Assembly (NCBI GenBank): GCA_025964155.1
Contig: JAOPZJ010000340.1
Coordinates: forward strand, 1 to 32,468
Direction of reading: 5' to 3'
Source of the DNA: Solirubrobacterales bacterium
GTDB lineage: Bacteria; Actinomycetota; Thermoleophilia; Solirubrobacterales; Solirubrobacteraceae
DNA: 32,468 nt
This document shows positions 1 to 10,485 of the stretch, one piece after another (the first letter of the stretch is position 1; every line of letters begins with the position of its first letter). The notes under the pieces were generated by a model, which made no database searches, was not told where the DNA came from, and worked only from the letters and a program-made list of their open reading frames with translations. A program made the translations under genes and the position numbers.

Positions 1-197
1 TGCGTCGCCACGGCGCCCTTGGCCTTGTCGACGGCGGTCGTCAGCCCCTTGACCCCCGGGGCCGTGGCGGCGGGCGCCGCGGCGGGCGTGGCGGACGGCG
101 CCGGCTCGTCCTTGGGCCTGAGCACCACGAAGTACAGCGCCGCCGCGACGAGGAAGGCCACGAGCGCGATGCGGTAGGGCAACGAGAGCTGATCCAC
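1..197 (-). CDS. Hypothetical membrane-anchored protein, N-terminal part (3' end outside window)
   Basis: Reverse strand reads VDQLSLPYRIALVAFLVAAALYFVVLRPKDEPAPSATPAAAPAATAPGVKGLTTAVDKAKGAVAT from a GTG at 197; one TM helix followed by an Ala/Pro-rich stretch; open to the window edge. Confidence 0.6.
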   Translation of the reverse strand, partial: MDQLSLPYRIALVAFLVAAALYFVVLRPKDEPAPSATPAAAPAATAPGVKGLTTAVDKAKGAVAT

Positions 198-311
198 CCG
201 GTAAACGTCGGCGCGCGCAGAGGGGAACTTGAGCGCCGACGGCCCGGCGGGTGGACGCCCGTCCGTGCCCGGCGCCCGGTGCCCAGGGCCGGGTGCGTGC
301 GCGGTCGGTGC

Positions 312-2105
<1,794 letters not shown>

Positions 2106-2172
2106 TGTTCGGCCTTTCGTGTCGCCACCCGGGTCAACGGAAGGCAAGCCCTCTGGGCGCCGCCTTTCGCGC

Positions 2173-3426
2173 TCATCCCGGGTGACGTCCCTTCAACACG
2201 CGGGCGATGACCGCGGCGGTGTCGGGCACCACCGTCTGCTCGCCCGTCTCGGTGTCCTTCAGTGCGATGCGTCCGTGCTCGTCGTCGTCGACGACCGCGA
2301 CGTGCGGTGCGCCGAGTCTCGCCGCCTGCTTCAGGGCGCCCTTCAGCGAGCGCCCGGCCAGCTCCTGCTGAACGGCCAGCCCCGCGCGGCGTCCTTCGAC
2401 GGCCAGGGCGAACGCCGCGACGGATTCGCCGATGACGTACAGGTCGCAGATCGCGTGGCGTTGCGGTGCCGGCTCCGCGGAGAGCAGGATGCGCTCGACG
2501 CCCGCCGCCCAGCCGACGCCGGGCGTGGCGGGCCCGCCGAGCTGCTCGGCGAGACCGTCGTAGCGGCCGCCGCCGCCGAGCGCCGACTGGGCACCGAGGC
2601 TCTCGCTCGTGAACTCGAACACCGTGCGGGTGTAGTAGTCCAGCCCGCGCACGAGCGTCGCGTCCACGTCATACCCCACACCGGCGGCGTCGAGTCGGGC
2701 GCGGACCTGCGCGAAGTGCTCGGCGTCCGCGGCGTCCAGTTCGTCGAGCAGCCGTGGCGCGGAGGCCATGACCTCGCGTGTGCCGGCGTCGTCGGCGTCG
2801 AAGGCGCGCAGCGGGTTCAGGTCGATGCGCTCGCGGACCTCGGCGCTCACACTGTCCTCGTTCGCGCGCAGGTACGCGATGAGCTTCTCCCGGTAGGCGG
2901 TACGGGTCTGGACGGTGCCCAGCGAGCCGATCCGCAGGCCGATCGCGCCGACGCCGACCTCGGTCAGGATCGTGTGCAGCAGGCAGATGAGCTCGGCGTC
3001 GACGGCCGGGTCGGTGCCCCCGATGGCCTCCGCGCCCAGCTGCCAGAACTGCTTGTAGCGGCCCGCCTGGGTGCGTTCGTCGCGGAAGAACGACTCCCAG
3101 TACCAGAGCTTCACCGGCTGCGGAAGCTTGTGCATGCCGTGCTGGAGGTAGGCGCGCATGATCGGCGCGGTGCCCTCGGGCCGCAGCGTCAGCGACCGGC
3201 CGCCGCGGTCCCGGAAGGTGAACATCTCCTTCTGCACGATGTCGGTGGACGTGCCGACGCCCCGGGAGAACAGCTCGGTGGCCTCGAACGTCGGCGTCTC
3301 GATGCGCTCGTAGCCGGCGTCCTCGAGGACCCGGCGGGCGATGCGCTCGAGGTTCAGGCGCTCGGGCCACTGCTCGGGCAGCACGTCCTGCGTGCCCCGC
3401 GGCGCCTGCAGCTTGGTGGCGCTCAT
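2173..3426 (-). CDS. hisS: Histidyl-tRNA synthetase
   Basis: Starts MSATKLQAPRGTQDVLPEQWPERLNLE; motifs LRPEGTAPIMRAYLQHGM, ALGGGGRYDGLAEQLGG, GVGWAAGVERILL. Start codon overlaps the upstream stop (TAATG). Confidence 0.96.
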   Translation of the reverse strand: MSATKLQAPRGTQDVLPEQWPERLNLERIARRVLEDAGYERIETPTFEATELFSRGVGTSTDIVQKEMFTFRDRGGRSLTLRPEGTAPIMRAYLQHGMHKLPQPVKLWYWESFFRDERTQAGRYKQFWQLGAEAIGGTDPAVDAELICLLHTILTEVGVGAIGLRIGSLGTVQTRTAYREKLIAYLRANEDSVSAEVRERIDLNPLRAFDADDAGTREVMASAPRLLDELDAADAEHFAQVRARLDAAGVGYDVDATLVRGLDYYTRTVFEFTSESLGAQSALGGGGRYDGLAEQLGGPATPGVGWAAGVERILLSAEPAPQRHAICDLYVIGESVAAFALAVEGRRAGLAVQQELAGRSLKGALKQAARLGAPHVAVVDDDEHGRIALKDTETGEQTVVPDTAAVIARVLKGRHPG

Positions 3427-4085
3427 TACCGGCTGAGCGAGGTCAAGAACGGGTTGGTCGCGCGCTCTGCGCCCAGCGTCGTGACACCCATGTGGCCCGG
3501 GTGCACGACGCTGTCGTCCGGATAGGTGTCGAGCAGGAGCTTGATCGAGTCCAGCAGCGTGGAATGGTCGCCGCCCGGCAGGTCGGTGCGCCCGACGGAC
3601 GACTGGAAGAGGACGTCCCCGCTGAAGAGCGCCGGCGGGATCGTCGGATCGTCGCCCGCGTCGCGCACGACGTACGTCACGTGGCCGGGGCTGTGTCCGG
3701 GGGTGAAGACGACGTCGATGTCCAGGCCCGCGAGCTGCAGCGACTCACCGCCGCCGACGAGCACGTCGGCGTCGTAGCTCTCGAAGGGCCCGAAGCCCTC
3801 CCAGGGCACGTAGTCCATGACGTTTGCGAGCACGTGCTGCTCGAGCGTGGGGCAGTAGACCGGGGCGCCGGTGGCGCGTGCGACCGGCGCGACGGCGCCC
3901 AGGTGATCGAAGTGCGTGTGCGTCAACAGGATCGCGTCGAGCGTCACGCCCGCCTTCGCGATCTCGCCGAGCAGGCGGTCGGCCTCCTCCCCCGGGTCCA
4001 CGATGACGGCGCGGTCACCGGTGCCGGCGGCGACGAGGAAGCAGTTCTCCTGCACCGGGCCGACGGTGTACATGCCGACGCGCAT
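3426..4085 (-). CDS. MBL-fold metallo-hydrolase (glyoxalase II-like)
   Basis: THTHFDHLGAVAPVA (HxHxDH), FTPGHSPGHVTYV, LFSGDVLFQSSVGRTDLPGGD, VVHPGHMGVTTLGAERATNPFL. Confidence 0.93.
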   Translation of the reverse strand: MRVGMYTVGPVQENCFLVAAGTGDRAVIVDPGEEADRLLGEIAKAGVTLDAILLTHTHFDHLGAVAPVARATGAPVYCPTLEQHVLANVMDYVPWEGFGPFESYDADVLVGGGESLQLAGLDIDVVFTPGHSPGHVTYVVRDAGDDPTIPPALFSGDVLFQSSVGRTDLPGGDHSTLLDSIKLLLDTYPDDSVVHPGHMGVTTLGAERATNPFLTSLSR

Positions 4086-4477
4086 CAGCGCTTGCTGTCC
4101 GTCTTGTCGCCGCCGGTCCCGGCCGCCTTGCGCTTCTGGCGCCAGCGGTACAGGTACAGGTCCGTGTAGTACCCGAGCGGGATGTACAGGAGGAAGATGA
4201 ACCCGGCCAGGCCGAGCGTCGGTCCGATGGCCTGCTTGAAGAGCGGCGACAGGAGCGCGACGACGAAGATCACCGTCGCGATCGCCGCGCGGTTGATCGC
4301 GCCGCGCCAGGTCGGCGGGGAGTTCAGGCGGTCCACACGGGCCACGCGGGCCTTCGCCTTCGCGTCGGCGGTCTTCTCGGCGGGGGTGAGCGGACGACCG
4401 GTGCGGCCCCGGGTCTCGATCATCCCTGCGGCGTTGCCGCGGTGCTTGGTCTTGCGCTTGCGCTTCGTCTGGGCCAT
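4085..4477 (-). CDS. Small basic membrane protein, function unknown
   Basis: 130 aa; Lys/Arg-rich N-terminus (MAQTKRKRKTKHRGN), two hydrophobic segments; TGATG overlap with the downstream MBL gene. Confidence 0.75.
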   Translation of the reverse strand: MAQTKRKRKTKHRGNAAGMIETRGRTGRPLTPAEKTADAKAKARVARVDRLNSPPTWRGAINRAAIATVIFVVALLSPLFKQAIGPTLGLAGFIFLLYIPLGYYTDLYLYRWRQKRKAAGTGGDKTDSKR

Positions 4478-4484
4478 GGTCCGC

Positions 4485-5369
4485 CTACAAGCCTACGACC
4501 TCGAGCGCCTCCGAGACCGTTCGCCGGTTGCGGACCGGCACATCGGCGGGGAACCCGTCGAATGCGGCGGCGGGCGCCAGGCCGACGAGCTCGGCCCCGG
4601 ATACCGGCGCGTAGCGCTCCACGGCCGCCACGACGGTGGCCAACGGCAGCGCCAGATGGTCCTCGACGTTCATGCTCACCTGGGCGACGCCGTCCCGTGC
4701 GGGGAGCGTCAGGCCGATGGCGCGCAGCCCGGGCAGCCCGGCCTCCCCGCCCTCGCGGATCAGCGCGGCGATGCGCCGGGCGTCCTCGAGCGTCGCCGGC
4801 GGCTGCAGCTCCACGTTGAAGGCCACGAGCGGCGGCCGGGCGCCGATGAGGACCGCGCCGGCCGTCGGGTGCAGGCGCTGAGGTCCGAAGTCGGCGCGCA
4901 GCTCACCGGAGGCCAGTCGCGCTGCCAGCGCCGCGGGGCCGCCGCGTCGCAGCTCGGCGCGCCGCCGTCCGGAGGCCAGCGCCCCGTACAGCAGCACCGG
5001 GATCCCGAGCTCGCCGATCAGGTGGGCGGCGACGAGGGCCTCGGCGCAGGCCGCGCCCCGCCGCTCGGCGTCCAGGTAGACGAACGGGGCGACGTCGAGC
5101 GCCCCGACGTGCGGGTGGACGCCCGGGTGGGCGCGCACGTCGAGGTGCGCGATCGCGACCGCCGCACCGGCCGCCAGTGCGGGCGCCAGCGTGCCGGCCG
5201 GGCCGGCGAGCGTGTGGACGCTGCGGTGGTGATCGGGGTCGGCGTGGACATCCAGAAGCCGGACCTGAGGTCCCCCGCCCCGGAGGTAGGCGTCACGGAT
5301 CGCGTCGATGGTCGCCGGATCGCGGCCTTCCGAGACGTTGGGGATCGCCAACAACGTGTCCGCGGCCAC
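4485..5369 (-). CDS. Glutamate formimidoyltransferase-like protein (FtcD N-terminal family)
   Basis: GTG start; LLAIPNVSEGRDPATIDAI and LLDVHADPDHHRSVHTLAGP are typical of formiminotransferase; 294 aa. Confidence 0.85.
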   Translation of the reverse strand: MAADTLLAIPNVSEGRDPATIDAIRDAYLRGGGPQVRLLDVHADPDHHRSVHTLAGPAGTLAPALAAGAAVAIAHLDVRAHPGVHPHVGALDVAPFVYLDAERRGAACAEALVAAHLIGELGIPVLLYGALASGRRRAELRRGGPAALAARLASGELRADFGPQRLHPTAGAVLIGARPPLVAFNVELQPPATLEDARRIAALIREGGEAGLPGLRAIGLTLPARDGVAQVSMNVEDHLALPLATVVAAVERYAPVSGAELVGLAPAAAFDGFPADVPVRNRRTVSEALEVVGL

Positions 5370-5420
5370 CGGTGCATCTTCCCGCGTGCGGGTCCGGGGC
5401 GCGCCGCGGCCCGGATCGTG

Positions 5421-6503
5421 CTACTCGCCCAGCACCTGGAGCAGCGCCGCGGTCGCCCCGGGCGAGAACTGCGTCCCGGCATGGCGCCGGAGCTCCTCGA
5501 TCGCCTCCGCCTGCGTCAGCGCAGCGCGGTAGGGCCGGTCGCTGGTCATCGCGTGAAACGCGTCGCAGACGAGGGTGATGCGGCTTGCCAGCGGAATGTC
5601 GCGACCGGCAAGCCCGTCGGGATACCCGCTGCCGTCCCACCGCTCATGCTCGGCCCGGATGGCGGGCGCGAGGTCGGCGAGCTCGGGGATCTCGGCCACG
5701 AGGCGCGCCCCGGCTGCGGCGTGCGTGCGCATGATGGCCGACTCATCTTCGCTGAGCGGTCTGGGCGCGTTGAGGATCGCGTCTGGGATCGAGAGCTTGC
5801 CGATGTCGTGCAGCAGGGCCACGAGCTCGATCCGGCGGACCTCCTCCGGGTCACAACCGAGCATCCGCGCGACCTTTCCGGCGAGCGTCACGACCGACCG
5901 TGAGTGCTCGGCGGTGTAGCGGTCACGGGCCTGGACGGCGGCCATCAACGCTCGGACGCCGACGGCTTCGGCCTCCATCCGCTGACGCTCGGCGGCGAGG
6001 CGGTCGCGTTCGAACTGCTCGCTGATCATGCGTGCGAGCACATGCAGGAACTGCACGTCCCGCGGTCTCAGCGCCGGCTGGGGTTCGTGGTCGACGGCGC
6101 ACAGCGTGCCCAGGACCTCGCCGTCGGCGTTCCGCACGGCGACGGAGACATACGAGCCGACGTTCGCCGCCTCCGTCACCGCCATCGCGGCCGCCGCCGG
6201 GATCGCGCGCAGATCGGGCATGAGGGAGGGCAGGTGCTCCGCGAGGATGGCGTGGCAGTAGGTCTCCTCCAGCGGCAGCCGCTTGCCGACTGCTACGCCG
6301 AACGACTCCGCGTCGCCGTCGACCTGCAGAAACTCCTGCTCGGTGTCGCTGAGCCGGGTGACGTAGGCGAGCCCCATGCCGAGCAGGTCGCGCGCGGCCC
6401 TGAGCGCACCGGTGATGGACGGGTTCTGGGCGACGGCTCCGAGTTGGTCCAGGCCGTTGTCGCGCCGCACCGGAGATGTCGTGGCCGCCAGGCTGTAGCT
6501 CAT
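5421..6503 (-). CDS. GAF domain plus HD-GYP-type phosphohydrolase
   Basis: GAF-like N-terminal part (TYCHAILAEHLPSLMPDLRAIPAAAAMAVTEAANVGSYVSVAVRNADGEVLGTLCAVDHEPQ), then LVALLHDIGKLSIPDAIL and EHERWDGSGYPDGLAGRDIPLASRITLVCDAFHAMTSDRPYR. Confidence 0.88.
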   Translation of the reverse strand: MSYSLAATTSPVRRDNGLDQLGAVAQNPSITGALRAARDLLGMGLAYVTRLSDTEQEFLQVDGDAESFGVAVGKRLPLEETYCHAILAEHLPSLMPDLRAIPAAAAMAVTEAANVGSYVSVAVRNADGEVLGTLCAVDHEPQPALRPRDVQFLHVLARMISEQFERDRLAAERQRMEAEAVGVRALMAAVQARDRYTAEHSRSVVTLAGKVARMLGCDPEEVRRIELVALLHDIGKLSIPDAILNAPRPLSEDESAIMRTHAAAGARLVAEIPELADLAPAIRAEHERWDGSGYPDGLAGRDIPLASRITLVCDAFHAMTSDRPYRAALTQAEAIEELRRHAGTQFSPGATAALLQVLGE

Positions 6504-6567
6504 CGCCGTGCCGCCCTTGATCGTTGAAGGCTTGTCATCGAATTGTCGTCTATCCTGCCGAAGTCGC

Positions 6568-6641
6568 GGCTGGGTAGCTCAGCTGGTTAGAGCGCACGAC
6601 TCATAATCGTGAGGTCGGGGGTTCGAGTCCCCCCCCAGCTA
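6568..6641 (+). tRNA. tRNA-Met (anticodon CAU)
   Basis: GGCTGGGTAGCTCAGCTGGTTAGAGCGCACGACTCATAATCGTGAGGTCGGGGGTTCGAGTCCCCCCCCAGCTA folds as a cloverleaf; anticodon loop CTCATAA. The tRNA-Ile2 alternative (lysidine-modified CAU) cannot be strictly excluded by eye. Confidence 0.93.
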
Positions 6642-6655
6642 TTGCCGTCGAAGAC

Positions 6656-6681
6656 CCCGGAAACGATGCTCTTCCGGGTTT
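6656..6681 (+). terminator. Possible weak intrinsic terminator after tRNA-Met
   Basis: CCCGGAA (6656-6662) / TTCCGGG (6672-6678), 9-nt loop, followed by TTT. Confidence 0.4.
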
Positions 6682-6767
6682 CGGAGCGACCCAGGCCCGA
6701 AGCATCGCTGGGGTCGGGGTTTGCCCCGTGCGCCCGTTGGTGCGCTGACGCTGCCCGGGCGCCTCGT

Positions 6768-8948
6768 TCAGCGCCAGCTGAGCTCGAGGCGGTCGATCTT
6801 GCGTTCCAGATAGCCGCCGAGCGTCGTCGCGTACGTCCGGGTGAGGTGGTGGATGTCCTTGTAGACCAGGACCCCGCCGATGACCGGTTCGCACTCCGTG
6901 TCGCCGCACAGGTAGCGCGTCATGTCGATGACCTGCGCCCGCTCGCGCCCGAGCGAGCGCGCGGCCGCTGCGGCCGGATCCGGGATCAGCGCCTTCGTGC
7001 GCGGCACCCGGCAGGCCGGGCCGGCGCTGTCGCCCGCGGCGATCGCCTGGTCGACGCATTCCAGCGTGCCGCCGGTGGACTTGGGCGTGTCGCGGATCAC
7101 CACGACGCGCTTGACCGTCGGAGGCAGTGCCTCAAAGGCACGCCGGTAGCCGGCGACCTTCGCCTCGTCCATCGTCTTGCCCCGCGGCACGAGCACGCTG
7201 CCGCCCGTGATGTTCGACACGAAGACCGTGTCGAGCTGGGGATGCTTGGCCAGCTCGAGCGGAACTTCGCGGTTCCACGTCACGCACCGTGAGCGCGCGG
7301 GCTCCGGCAGGTCGTACGTCGCGCGCGAGAGCGGGCAGCCGGTGTGGGTGATCGACAGGCCGTGCCAGCGCTTGCGACGGGCGACGACTTCCAGACCCGC
7401 CCGCCAATGGGTGGCGTGGCTGTCCCCGATCAGCGCAAAGGTGCGCGTGGCGGTGGCGGCCGGTGCCCCGAACTCGCAGATGCTGACGGCCTTGATACGC
7501 GTCTTGCGCGTGCAGGCCGGGTTCGGCTCGTTCTTGGCCTCCAAGGGCTTGGGCACCACCGTCAACGCCAGCGCCGGGTTCGTGCACGGCCTGGCCGGGT
7601 CATGCGAGGCCGCTCCGAAGCAGCGCGGATGGGCGGCGATCGTGCGCGCCGACGCTGCGTTGGCCTGTCGGAGCTCCTGCTGCACGTGGCGCGTGCCCCC
7701 GGACGCGAGGACGAACACCAGCCCGGTCGCCATCGCCGCCAGGGCAAACGTCAGCCGTGGCCGGCGCCCGGTCAGCAGGACGCTGGAGCGGACCGGGTCC
7801 TCGATGAGCAGCTTCGTAAGCCACGCCGCGCCGATGCCGACCGCCAGGACGCCGATGCGCGTGCCTGTACCGACCCCGTGACCCAGGAGATACGGCGCGA
7901 GCACGAGCAGCGGCCAGTGCCACAGGTAGACGCCGTAAGAGATGTCCCCGACGAACTGCACCGGCCGCAGCGACAGCAGTGACGTCGGCGACCAGCGCTC
8001 GGTCGGTGCGCCTGCCCAGATGACCGCCAGCGCGCCCGCGATGGGCAGCGCTGCCGCGACCCCCGGGAACGCCGTGGCATCCGTGTACTGGATCGCGGCG
8101 ACGGTGATCGCCACGAGCCCTGCCCACGACACGACCGACCGCACCGCCCCGGGCGCGGTGACGACCCCGGCCAGCACCGCGAGCAACCCGCCGGCACCGA
8201 ACTCCCACGCTCGGGTCGGCGTCACGAAGTACGCCTCCGTCGGGTTGGACACGGTGTAGAGGATGGACGCCAAGAGGCTCAGCGCGGTCACGATGCCGAG
8301 CACGAGGAAGATGGCGCGCTGACGGCGGCCACGCGACCGCGTATGGGCGAGGGACGTGGCCAGCAGGATGAGCGCCGGCCACACGAGATAGAACTGCTCC
8401 TCGGCGGCCAGCGACCAGAAGTGCTGCACCGGGGAGGGGTTCTCCGCGGCGGCCAGGTAGTCCACGCTGCTGGCGGCGAGGTGCCAGTTCTGAACGTAGC
8501 CGGCGCTCGCGCTGATGTCGCCGAAGAACGACTGCCAGTAGATCTGGGGGACGAAGAGCAGCGTGACGCCGGCGCAGAACAGCAGGACGGTCAGCGATGC
8601 GGGCAGGAGCCGGCGGGCACGGCGCGCCCAGAACCGGGGCAGCGACACCCGACCGCTCTGGTTGGCCTCCCGGAGCAGGTGCGCGGTGATCAGGAAACCC
8701 GAGATCGCGAAGAAGACGTCGACGCCGACATAGCCCCCGGGCACGGCGGCCGGCCACAGGTGGTAGACGACGACGAGCAGGACGGCGATCGCGCGCAGCC
8801 CCTGGATCTCGACGCGAAGCGTCGGGCCCGCGGGCGCGGCCGGCGCCTGGGTTCGGGGGCGGGCCAGCACGGCGGGCGCACCGTCAGTGGCCACGGCGGG
8901 ATTGAGCTCCCGCAGTGCGGAAGGATGGTCGGGGCGTCCGGGCATCAC
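6768..8948 (-). CDS. OafA/YrhL-type acyltransferase with C-terminal SGNH hydrolase domain
   Basis: LRVEIQGLRAIAVLLVVVYHLWPAAVPGGYVGVDVFFAISGFLITAHLL; many TM segments; C-terminal ALIGDSHATHWRAGLEVV (SGNH block I) and YKDIHHLTRTYA (DxxH-like). Confidence 0.94.
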   Translation of the reverse strand: MMPGRPDHPSALRELNPAVATDGAPAVLARPRTQAPAAPAGPTLRVEIQGLRAIAVLLVVVYHLWPAAVPGGYVGVDVFFAISGFLITAHLLREANQSGRVSLPRFWARRARRLLPASLTVLLFCAGVTLLFVPQIYWQSFFGDISASAGYVQNWHLAASSVDYLAAAENPSPVQHFWSLAAEEQFYLVWPALILLATSLAHTRSRGRRQRAIFLVLGIVTALSLLASILYTVSNPTEAYFVTPTRAWEFGAGGLLAVLAGVVTAPGAVRSVVSWAGLVAITVAAIQYTDATAFPGVAAALPIAGALAVIWAGAPTERWSPTSLLSLRPVQFVGDISYGVYLWHWPLLVLAPYLLGHGVGTGTRIGVLAVGIGAAWLTKLLIEDPVRSSVLLTGRRPRLTFALAAMATGLVFVLASGGTRHVQQELRQANAASARTIAAHPRCFGAASHDPARPCTNPALALTVVPKPLEAKNEPNPACTRKTRIKAVSICEFGAPAATATRTFALIGDSHATHWRAGLEVVARRKRWHGLSITHTGCPLSRATYDLPEPARSRCVTWNREVPLELAKHPQLDTVFVSNITGGSVLVPRGKTMDEAKVAGYRRAFEALPPTVKRVVVIRDTPKSTGGTLECVDQAIAAGDSAGPACRVPRTKALIPDPAAAAARSLGRERAQVIDMTRYLCGDTECEPVIGGVLVYKDIHHLTRTYATTLGGYLERKIDRLELSWR

Positions 8949-9051
8949 TTGTGGAACTACGCCTTAACGGTAGAGGTTGCGCTCGTGCCCGAGCCTCCTG
9001 GCGTAGGGCACCAACGCGCGAACGCCGTGGTCCCTCGATCGTGCGAGGGTC

Positions 9052-10440
9052 TCAGTCCCGGATGACCGTCTCGCAGTCGGCGCCCGCCCGTGAGTGACGG
9101 CTCATCTGGACGCGGTCGTGGCCGGGCCCGCAGTGGATGACCGACAACCGGCTCGTGTACGAGTAGATGACGTCGTTCCCCTGGCCGGCGTAGACCGCGT
9201 TCGGACCGCTGCCGCGCAGGCGGATCGTGTCGTCGCCGCCCTCGCCCTTGATGGTGTTGCGGCCGATCCCGCCCTGCAGGTAGTCGTCACCCTGACCACC
9301 CTCGATGACGTTGCGGCCGGGACCGCCGTAGACGATGTCGTCGCCGGCGCCGGCGAAGAGCCGGTCCAGTGCCGCGCTCGCGTCGTTGTTCAGCAGGTTG
9401 CCCCAGAGCACGTCGTCACCGCCATTCGCGCGGATCGCGTCGGGCCCGTGGCTGCCGAGGAGGTTGTCGTTGCGGTCGGTGCCCGTCATCGACCCACCGG
9501 AGTGTGGGGCGATCCAGGTGACGCCGAGCGCCGGATCCTTCGGCGGCGCCGGTGCGGTGAGGATGTGCTCGCACCCGACGATGGCGCCACGGCGCAGCAG
9601 TTGGGAGTCCGAGATCCCGCCCGGGGCCGAATACGGATCGAGCACGACCGTGTCATCACCGGCCCCGCAGTCAACGCCCGCGACGCTGTGCCCGTCGTTG
9701 ATGCGTACGACGTCGTCGCCGGTCCCGCCCTTCAGCACATCCCCGCCGGAGTCGGCATAGAGCAGGTCGTTCCCGGCGCCGCCGTCGACGAAGTCCGGGC
9801 CGCTACCGCCGTGCAGGACGTCGTCGCCGTCCTCACCGTAGACCGCGTCCACGGCCGGCCCGCCGTAGAGCAGATCGTTCCCCGGGCCTCCGCGGATGAC
9901 GTCGATGCCAAAGCCGCCCGACGCCACGTCGCGTCCGCTGCCGCCAAGCATCAGATCCCCGCCCGCGGCGCCATCCAGCCAGTCGTTCCCGGCACTGCCG
10001 TAGAGGCGGTCAGGGCCGGTGTCGCCGTACAGCTGGTCGTCGCCCGCCAGCCCGGTGATGGTGTCCGCGCCGCCGAGCCCGTGGACGAGGTCGGCGCCGG
10101 TGCCGCCGCGCAGGACGTCGTGGGCCTGGACCCCGTTGCGCGCGGTCAGGGGGCGCGCCACGGGCAGTGGCGCGGTCGGCGGGATGCCGAGGTCGAGGTT
10201 CAGCGTCGGCGCGACCATCGGTGGCAGGCCGCCGTCGGTCGGGGTCGGGGTCGGGGGCGGGGTCGGCGGAGGATTCGGGGTCGGCGTCGGGTCGGGCGTC
10301 GGATCGGGCGGTGGGCAGAAGATCGGTAGCGGCAGGAGGCAGCCGCGCGTCTGCGCGCCTGCGTGCGCCGGTGCCGCCGCGGCGAGTGCCGCGACCGTCA
10401 CGAGCAGGGTCGTCAGGGCCCTACCCCGCCGGTTGCGCAT
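9052..10440 (-). CDS. Secreted RTX/hemolysin-type calcium-binding repeat protein
   Basis: Signal peptide (MRNRRGRALTTLLVTVAALAAAAPAHA), Pro/Thr-rich linker, then many GGxGxDxLxG-type nonapeptides (GGAGNDLLYADSGGDVLKGGTGDDVV, GGQGDDYLQGG). Confidence 0.92.
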   Translation of the reverse strand: MRNRRGRALTTLLVTVAALAAAAPAHAGAQTRGCLLPLPIFCPPPDPTPDPTPTPNPPPTPPPTPTPTDGGLPPMVAPTLNLDLGIPPTAPLPVARPLTARNGVQAHDVLRGGTGADLVHGLGGADTITGLAGDDQLYGDTGPDRLYGSAGNDWLDGAAGGDLMLGGSGRDVASGGFGIDVIRGGPGNDLLYGGPAVDAVYGEDGDDVLHGGSGPDFVDGGAGNDLLYADSGGDVLKGGTGDDVVRINDGHSVAGVDCGAGDDTVVLDPYSAPGGISDSQLLRRGAIVGCEHILTAPAPPKDPALGVTWIAPHSGGSMTGTDRNDNLLGSHGPDAIRANGGDDVLWGNLLNNDASAALDRLFAGAGDDIVYGGPGRNVIEGGQGDDYLQGGIGRNTIKGEGGDDTIRLRGSGPNAVYAGQGNDVIYSYTSRLSVIHCGPGHDRVQMSRHSRAGADCETVIRD

Positions 10441-10466
10441 GCCCGGTGGATCGACCGGGCATGCGC
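10435..10466. promoter_or_regulatory. Perfect 13-bp hairpin containing the start codon of the RTX gene
   Basis: GCGCATGCCCGGT (10435-10447) - GGATCG - ACCGGGCATGCGC (10454-10466); the RTX ATG occupies 10440-10438. Confidence 0.6.
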
Positions 10467-10485
10467 GGCGCTTGAGCCCGGCGCC

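Noticed and set aside
4485-5369. Part of a histidine-degradation operon
   Set aside because: FtcD-like protein present but no hutH/U/I/G genes nearby; pathway not claimed.
4182-5903. 573-aa plus-strand ORF spanning several minus-strand genes
   Set aside because: Crosses three well-supported minus-strand genes; composition matches antisense of GC-rich coding DNA.
6524-6556. Promoter for tRNA-Met (TTGTCA/TTGAAG with TATCCT)
   Set aside because: Spacings of 13 or 21 nt between candidate -35 and -10 boxes are poor; not supportable by eye.
6568-6768. tRNA-Met as an integration site for a genomic island
   Set aside because: No integrase follows and no repeat of the tRNA 3' end was seen downstream; the adjacent acyltransferase looks chromosomal.
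9032-9049. Intrinsic terminator after the RTX gene (CCCTCG/CGAGGG)
   Set aside because: Only a 6-bp stem and no U tract on the transcribed strand.
9200-10100. CRISPR or minisatellite array (regular about 27-nt similarity)
   Set aside because: The periodicity is explained by RTX nonapeptide codons in a long open frame; units diverge and there are no spacers.
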